The notes under the pieces were generated by a model, which ran no database searches, was not told the origin of the DNA, and saw nothing but the letters and a program-made list of their open reading frames with translations. The position numbers and the translations under genes are program-made. Below, piece by piece: positions 57,847-64,000 of a stretch of 64,000 bases of DNA (position 1 is its first letter; each line of letters opens with the position of its first letter). Source of the DNA: Vicia villosa. Its lineage: Eukaryota > Streptophyta > Magnoliopsida > Fabales > Fabaceae. The stretch is from the NCBI RefSeq assembly GCF_029867415.1, contig NC_081183.1, positions 117,356,514-117,420,513 on the forward strand. The letters run 5' to 3'.

Positions 57847-58638
57847 CCCCTAGCATTGGGGGGTTTAGCTACTCATAGTATTCAAAGAAAACATAATAAT
57901 GAATAAAGACATTACAAGAAATTGGAGGAGATTGAATCTTCAATTGCTTCCGTTCATGAAGATCTTCTTCTCTCCCAAACCCTTGCTTTCTCCAATCTTC
58001 TATTGTATTCTTTTCTCCAATCTGTCAAAAGTCCTTCTCTCCTTCCACAAACCTTGTTTAAATAGTATTAGCATAAGTCTTAGTGTCCACAAAAAATCCA
58101 AAATACCCTTAATACAAGACAGAGTAAAACAAATCAAAATGTGAAGTTTCTGTCCGCATCCATCTACACGGGCCATGTTGATTAACACGGGTGCCCGTGT
58201 TGATTCACTGACTGACGTAAGGTTGAAATTCTGGCCAGGCCTATCAACACGGGCCGTGTTGATTAACACGGGTGCCTATGTTGATTCACTGACTGATGTA
58301 GCTTTCTTCTTTGATGCAAACCCATTAACACGGGCAGTGTTGATTAACACGGGCGCCCGTGTTGATCCTGATTTTTCAACTTTTGGCTTTCCGGAGCGTC
58401 CAACATTCATCTTTTAGTCCTTTTGAACCTATGCATCAACCTGCAACACTAACACTACCAAATCGAAGCATAAAGAAGATCTTTTGACATAAACTTTAAA
58501 CCAAATGCAATGCAATACTATAAATTAATAAATATGATAAACTTAACTTAAAAAGCAATAAAACAACCAAATATGTTACCGAGATCATGAATTTGTGCTG
58601 GATGAAAGACATAACTTAATAGAAATGGTGACCAATCA
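57847..58638 (-). repeat. Athila-like 5' LTR, outer part
   Basis: The remaining 792 bp of the 5' LTR, ending TGACCAATCA (one change from TGACCGATCA). It contains the ACACGGG palindromes at 58166..58362 and the CTATTTAAAC TATA-like box on the minus strand at 58056..58065. Confidence 0.85.
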
Positions 58639-58643
58639 TCTTC

Positions 58644-61364
58644 ACTAAGTGAAGTCTTCATCATGAGAGTAATTATGTATTGCCAGGACATATTACTTAC
58701 ATCCAGATCAGAACCTGCCCATTCTAATCCACATTATGCCTGAACTGCCACTTTAGACAATAATCTTGCTTTTTCAAACTTCTCATGTATATTCCCAGTC
58801 CTTCTTCCAGGAAATACGTACCTTGTGATGTTGACACCACACGTGACACAAGTTCATCTGAACTCAAACAAACTCTGACTATCCATAGAGATAACACTTC
58901 TCTATAGAACACTTGGAACACAAGAAGCAATTTGTGTTCACGACACGAAACAAGACTCTTTATTCTTTACCAAACAATTGTAAAGAATGACCTCTGACTT
59001 AGCAACGTCTGAACACTACCCTTAAACCCTATGATTGACTCAAGTAGACAATCATAACCTAGACTCTAGACACTTCTCATATCCGAAAGAAGAACACGAG
59101 GGACTTAAACAAAATGAAAATACTCTATAATCCTGAGCAATTTAAACAACATACCTGGACTTTAACCAAAGTCTTTATCAAGAAATTTTATTTGAGGACG
59201 AACTGCACCAGGTGGACTTGTGCATAGGTTGGATCGTGCACTAGATCAGAACAAGTGATACACACCATCAATTCATGTCGTCAGATGATAATGCAAAGAA
59301 TATTCTTTGCTGGTCTTTGAGAATAACCATGACTTGAGTTATGTTCTGAGGTTTTTGTGTGACTTTGTTCTTCTTGCTTCAAGATTAGTCTTTGAAAGAC
59401 TTTGCAAATGGATAGAAGCAGAACAAAATAGTCTTTGCTGATCTTCATACTCTTTTACCCCCCCTGAGATATACAACTTTAGGACACCTTTGATGTTCGT
59501 CCTTGAAGTTCCCTTCATTTGGAAATTGCCACAGTTTCCAAGTTTTAGAAACCTCAGTTTGCTTGCTACATAAGATTCATATTGCCACATTCTGTAACTT
59601 GAAATAGAAGAAACTATGATTGTATAACCATAAATTGATCTCCAATATACACGTCTGAGTTGTTTTATATAGATATTGAAAATATCCAGCTCCCATCAAG
59701 ATATTTAACAGAATCAGTATGCTACATCAGAGACTCTTGCCTTCTTCTTTGATGTGTGAAGATAATTGAGAACTCATGGCTAGAAGAACTTCTTCTCAGT
59801 CCAGCATCCAGGTTCTAAACCTAATAAGTACTAAGTCTCCCGTCAAAGTACTTACCAGCTTTTCAGTTAGAATTTGCTACTCACATTAGGTCATTCTGAC
59901 TGATTACCTCTTCACACTTATACTTTCTTTTCTTGGCAAATAAACACAAAAAGAACTGAAGATCTTGAGATGATGTTGTAACATAATATATGACATCATC
60001 CTTCATGGTTATTGGTTCACATCTTTGATGTCAAATTAACAGCACTCGGGGTAATAACAGAATAAACCAATTATCAGCAATATCCAGACATATCAAGGGA
60101 TAAAGTAGCCAGCATCTTAATAAGCTTTTCTTCAGACTTTCATTCTGATTTTGAGATGATGGATGCCATAATCTGTACCTATAGAGGAGATTCCCTCAGT
60201 TAGGTTTCTGGAATAGACTTAGTTATAGCATGACACTAGTTTAGTCAGGTTCATCTGACTTCCTTGATTTCAAACAAACTACCCTTTCTGGATAACAACT
60301 AGGGCAGTACACATTCTTGACCATATTTCACTGTGATTAAGACACAGTATTCAGCTCTAACAACTGCTCTATGGTTATGAATACTTATCTGGTTTCGTTG
60401 ATTAGAGGAAACTCCCAGATATAGTCTCTTCTTAAGTACAACATAAAGGATCAGAAAGGAATACCTTCATGAGTTTTCTTAGTAGCACTGAGCATATGTT
60501 AATCGTGTCCTGATTAACTTAGCCAGGTGTCTCCTCTTCCAGACCAGGAGTAGGTCCCAAACCAATGTTCTCACACTACATTATTTTAGCACCAGAACAT
60601 CTGTTCTTCTGCTGGTAGCTGCATACCAGTTCTTAATGTCCTAACATCCAGTAAGACATTTGTTCCTCCTTCTAGGAACATTCAGCCTTGAAATTTTCAA
60701 GGTACACACTTGCAGATAATTATGAATATCATTGATCAGTTGACATTCATTAGCTCTAATAAACCATGTCATTATGAGTGGACTTGAGAGATTACTCAAG
60801 TATCTTTGACACTTTAATTATAGCTGTCAATTTCTGCCATACATTCTGTTAAACCTTCATAACTCTAGGGTTTCTCAGAGACTATGCAGCGGAAAATAGT
60901 CATATCTCAACAGAATTCATACAATGCTTACTTTAAGTGTTAGTTGTAAGCATGACAACTACAGATTGATTGATGCTCAATCTTGCACAATGCTTGCTTC
61001 TGCATCAAGCAACAGACTAGACCTAACCAAAATCCTGACCTGACAAACTCACATACATACAGAGGTTACCTTATCAATATCTTCACTCCCGCATGAAGGT
61101 TTTGATGTGATTCTTCTCTATCCATAGATACCGGTCGAATTAGTTCTGAAAATCAAGTTCTTCACTCCCGCATGAAGTCTTTGGATTTAGCACTCCTTGT
61201 TCCAGCATCACAACTTTTTGGTCAGGTTGGTCTAATCATATAGGTCCAACCTCCACTTCAAGGGACCATACAATATGAACATTCTTTGTTCAAAAAATTT
61301 TCTACCTTTACCACAACCAGAATTTATCCCTCATGGATCTCATCCAGAAACAAACAGGATGTCT
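58644..61364 (-). repeat. Copia-type internal segment next to 5' LTR
   Basis: About 2.7 kb from the Athila-like insertion to the PBS. In an autonomous Ty1/copia element this would hold the leader and gag. The longest sense-strand frame is 83 codons (59339..59590) with no domain I recognise. So either gag was lost or the element is a non-autonomous derivative. Confidence 0.6.
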
Positions 61365-61376
61365 GCTCTGATACCA
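61365..61376 (-). other. Primer-binding site of copia-type element
   Basis: TGGTATCAGAGC on the minus strand (initiator tRNA-Met type), two bases inside the 5' LTR. Fixes orientation together with the PPT at 6949. Confidence 0.85.
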
Positions 61377-61378
61377 AT

Positions 61379-62580
61379 TGAAATTCTGGTATGACAGGCT
61401 CGAATATCATTTACGATGTTAAGACATCTGATCTGTTATTAATGTAGCAGAGGCAGAATAGAAAGATCCCTCATTTATTAATTACTCCTAAACCGGAGTC
61501 AATGAGACCTAGGATCACACATGTTAAGTAAATATAACCAGATTGTAACATTTACATGGTTCTATTCAAGAACAGCTAACACTTCTGAACCTGGTGTTAT
61601 AAACGATGTCATAACATTCATAACTGAACAAACAATGCAGAAGATAAATAACACAGTTAATTGTTAACCCAGTTCGGTCTAACTACCTACTATGGGGGCT
61701 ACCAAGCCAGGAAGAAGATTTCACTATCAGTAGTACTATTTTATGTAAAAAACCTCTGGTTTACAGATAAACAACCTCTAGTTTACCTAGTCACTACCCA
61801 ATGCAACCTTTATCTTATAACTCCATCCAAGACAAGAGAACCTCTGCTCACTCCCTAGTGATACCTAACTGTTACAACCCTGCAACAACTATTTACACAA
61901 TTAACAATGAACAATAACTTGATCTTGCTTCACAACTTCGATCAAGAATACAATACTCAACTCTTACCTACAGGTTTCGAGTGAGGACAATCACTTCTCT
62001 TACCTACAGGTTTCGAGAAGGACATGGCAGCCATCCCACAACCTGGATGGTCTACCTATAGAAACCCTAATGACTACATCGTTTCTAAACAAGGTTTTCT
62101 ATATCAAACTAGGTTACAAAGATTCCTATTTATAGCCTGATCCCAATTGGACTTGGGCTTACAAATCGCAACACTCCTTGCTGTTACAAATATGCAGAAA
62201 TATTCTACTACAAATAAGGTCTTTTAATCATGAGTTTCCTAAATTAGAAACTGCTGAATCTTCAATCTTCTGATATGATTCTTCCTGAATCTTCAATCAT
62301 CTTATCTGATTCTTCAAATATTCTTTTGACCTTTACATTTGCGCCACATAGGATTACAAAATATTCTTCGAATATCCTGTATATGTTGAGTACAAACTGA
62401 ATCTTCCTTCCAGTTCTGCAGGCGCGATGTCATGAGTTGATGCCATGACATTCCATATAACATCTTGCTTGTACCTGTTTTGTTTATTTTATATTTGCAA
62501 GATTCACAATTATATTATGTTTTACTGCTATTATGTTTTAGCCAAACATAGATGCCAATCAGCCAATAAAAGCACTAACA
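61379..62580 (-). repeat. 5' LTR of Ty1/copia-type element
   Basis: 1,202 bp, partner of 5738..6948, with TATAAATAG on the minus strand at 62126..62134. It is followed by TTGAT (62581..62585). Visible differences from the partner are frequent in places (for example the first 50 bp), more than in the Ogre LTR pair. Confidence 0.85.
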
Positions 62581-64000
62581 TTGATTATACAACGGGAAGG
62601 TTTTAAGCACCTCTCATATCAGTGGTACTCCACAGAAACCTTTTTGAAAATATGTGTTAAAGAGATACCGTGTGCAAAAAAAAAGGTTAGTTTGATTTTG
62701 AAAACAAGCTCGACAAGACATTACATCTTGTGCCTACATACCTCCTTGGTGCAATGGAGAAGTCAGAGCTAATGTAGTTCCACTTAAAAGGGACGATGTT
62801 TAAAAGGGAATAAACCCTTTATCATCGTCGGAAAGAATACTCAGCCATTAATTTTGAACATGAGAATAGATGATTTAATTGCATCACAAATGAGAGAAGG
62901 GCTCCAACTTGGATAAAATCAACAAGTATGCCACTAGCTCTTTCAAGTTGAAAATATTCCATCATATCAATCAATATCAAAATCGTGGGGTATCGCAACT
63001 CACTACAACAATTAATCGTGTCTAAATGTTTTGAAAGAAAAGCCACTAAGGGCAAAAGATATTTTCAAGAAAGATATTAAAAGAGGTTTTGCAAACATAA
63101 GAATATTTTGGAAAAAGGGAGAGGATTTTGAAAATATAAGAAGGGGGCAAGAGATGAAGAGGCCATCCTAGAGCATAAAATAAAAGCTAAGGAAAAGAAT
63201 GGTCTAACCAAAATAAGAAGCCAACACTTGACATTATGGGTCAAGGTAGATTTCCCATCCTTTGGACTACCAACACTAAACCAACGCATTACCACTTGGG
63301 GATCTAGATGAACTTATTTATCTTTAGCACCACTTGTATTAAGCCTTTGGAAAATCACATAAAATTCTGATGAAAATTGGGCAGAGTAACGACTGTGTTT
63401 AGGTGAAATCCTTATCTCAATGTCTTGGAATTAACCATCAAGGACTTTCGAGGAAATAATTGCATACACAAACAGACAACAACCCAATTCCAGACAGAAT
63501 AACAGGGTCCGGAGGTACTAAGTCTAACAAGTCCAGGTCTCCAAAATGCTCGGGATAGTAACCAATAGTCTATAGAGAGTCTTAAGTATTTTTTATCGTT
63601 TTAAGTTGTTTATTAATGTTTTATCACAAAAATAGAGTATGGTCCAAATGGACAAAAGGAAAATAGCGGAAACATAAACAAACGTCCAAATGAACAAAGG
63701 GAAAATGGAGGAAACATAAACATGATAAATGATCAAATAAAGCATAAAGCAAAAATTATATAGAATAATATAATAAAGTGCGGAAATTAAAGTTAATTGT
63801 TAAATGTTTGCAAGATGACCATCTTGAAACTTGTTAAGTATATCATCAAAGTGTTAGTAATGAAGATCGATGGTGAGTGAATGATGATCTCGGAATTAAA
63901 TGAAATGAAAGTTTATCAGAAGCTTGATAAAATCATAGCGACTACACGGCAAACTTCCATAAGTCTTAAATCAACCGCATACAATTCTCTGCCATATTGG
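62581..64000 (-). repeat. Minus-strand Ogre-like LTR, continues past window
   Basis: The reverse complement matches the intact Ogre LTR from about 11092 back to about 9565, with many substitutions, including the GTCCATTTGGAC words (here near 63640..63700 as GTCCAAATGGAC). Joined to 5575..5737 it restores an uninterrupted LTR across the TTGAT site. It is cut by the window end. The 77-codon frame 62822..63055 matches the shadow frame at 10584..10901 of the intact LTR, reflecting DNA homology rather than a gene. Confidence 0.85.

Larger units (their letters stand above)
45975..58638 (-). mobile_element. Athila-like Ty3/gypsy element, gag-protease only
   Basis: 12.7 kb, flanked by TCTTC at 45970..45974 and 58639..58643. 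3' LTR 45975..47400; 5' LTR 52793..53426 joined to 57847..58638 (1,426 bp in total, the same as the 3' LTR). PPT 47401..47412, PBS 52769..52786. LTR tips are TGATCGGT..ACCGATCA. Without its two nested solo LTRs the element is about 6.8 kb. It encodes gag and protease but no RT, RNase H or integrase, so it depends on another element. PBS and Gag resemble the Athila lineage. Confidence 0.88.
5738..62580 (-). mobile_element. Composite Ty1/copia-type element (SIRE/Maximus-like), non-autonomous
   Basis: Two similar LTRs (5738..6948 and 61379..62580) bound this 56.8-kb composite, with the perfect target duplication TTGAT at 5733..5737 and 62581..62585. The PBS (61365..61376) and PPT (6949..6960) show it lies on the minus strand. 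After removing the nested Ogre and Athila-like elements about 7.0 kb remains, of which about 4.6 kb is internal. That internal DNA, in three pieces (58644..61378, 45002..45969, 6949..7834), has no recognisable gag, protease, integrase or RT. The PBS, the AAAGGGGGAGAT polypurine tract and repeated TGTCATGACAT-like words resemble SIRE/Maximus elements; that lineage call is inference. The LTRs differ visibly, more than those of the nested elements. Confidence 0.8.

Noticed and set aside
1..64000. Host protein-coding, tRNA or rRNA genes
   Set aside because: I looked at all frames and the gaps and found none I could support; every long coding frame belongs to a retrotransposon.

Overview
This is plant nuclear DNA made entirely of LTR retrotransposons. 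I see no host gene, tRNA or rRNA. A giant Ogre-type Ty3/gypsy element, Athila-like, chromovirus and SIRE/Maximus-like Ty1/copia families, and deep nesting suggest a large-genome legume, most likely tribe Fabeae (Pisum, Vicia, Lathyrus). The species call is inference.

Layout, oldest layer to youngest. (1) 1..4943: chromovirus (Tekay/Del-like) remnants: an inverted leader relic, an LTR (1184..3452), its leader, and a second partial LTR-end plus leader copy. (2) 4944..5737 and 62581..64000: two halves of a minus-strand Ogre-like 5' end (LTR, PBS and leader). (3) 5738..62580: a minus-strand Ty1/copia-type element with 1.2-kb LTRs, inserted into that Ogre LTR (TSD TTGAT) and lacking a recognisable gag-pol. 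(4a) 7840..44996: a plus-strand Ogre element inside it (TSD CAGTG), with 3.4-kb LTRs, ORF1, gag-pro, an intron, RT/RNaseH/aRNH/integrase and a 127-bp satellite array in its 3' UTR. (5) 20642..38550: a minus-strand non-autonomous TAT-like element (LARD) inside the Ogre (TSD GGCGG), with two nearly identical 5,774-bp LTRs and no gag or pol. (4b) 45975..58638: a minus-strand Athila-like element in the copia element (TSD TCTTC), carrying only gag-protease. It is interrupted by a plus-strand solo LTR of its own family (47552..48985, TSD CAAAC) and by a solo LTR of the LARD family (53427..57841, TSD CCACC).

Each insertion is supported by TG..CA ends, a perfect 5-bp target duplication, and, for the four two-LTR elements, a PBS and PPT in the expected places. 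The Ogre proteins (DUF7745-like ORF1, gag, aspartic protease, RT, two RNase H domains, integrase) would have served one retrotransposition cycle, but this copy is dead: three in-frame stops, one frameshift and an out-of-frame deletion in integrase. The LARD shares the Ogre PBS type and PPT core, so it was probably mobilised by a related autonomous TAT/Ogre element. The less routine signals are clustered family-specific palindromes in the LTRs of several unrelated lineages, higher-order tandem repeats in two 3' UTRs, and a triplicated CCC-GAAA-GGG hairpin at the end of the Ogre pol gene.
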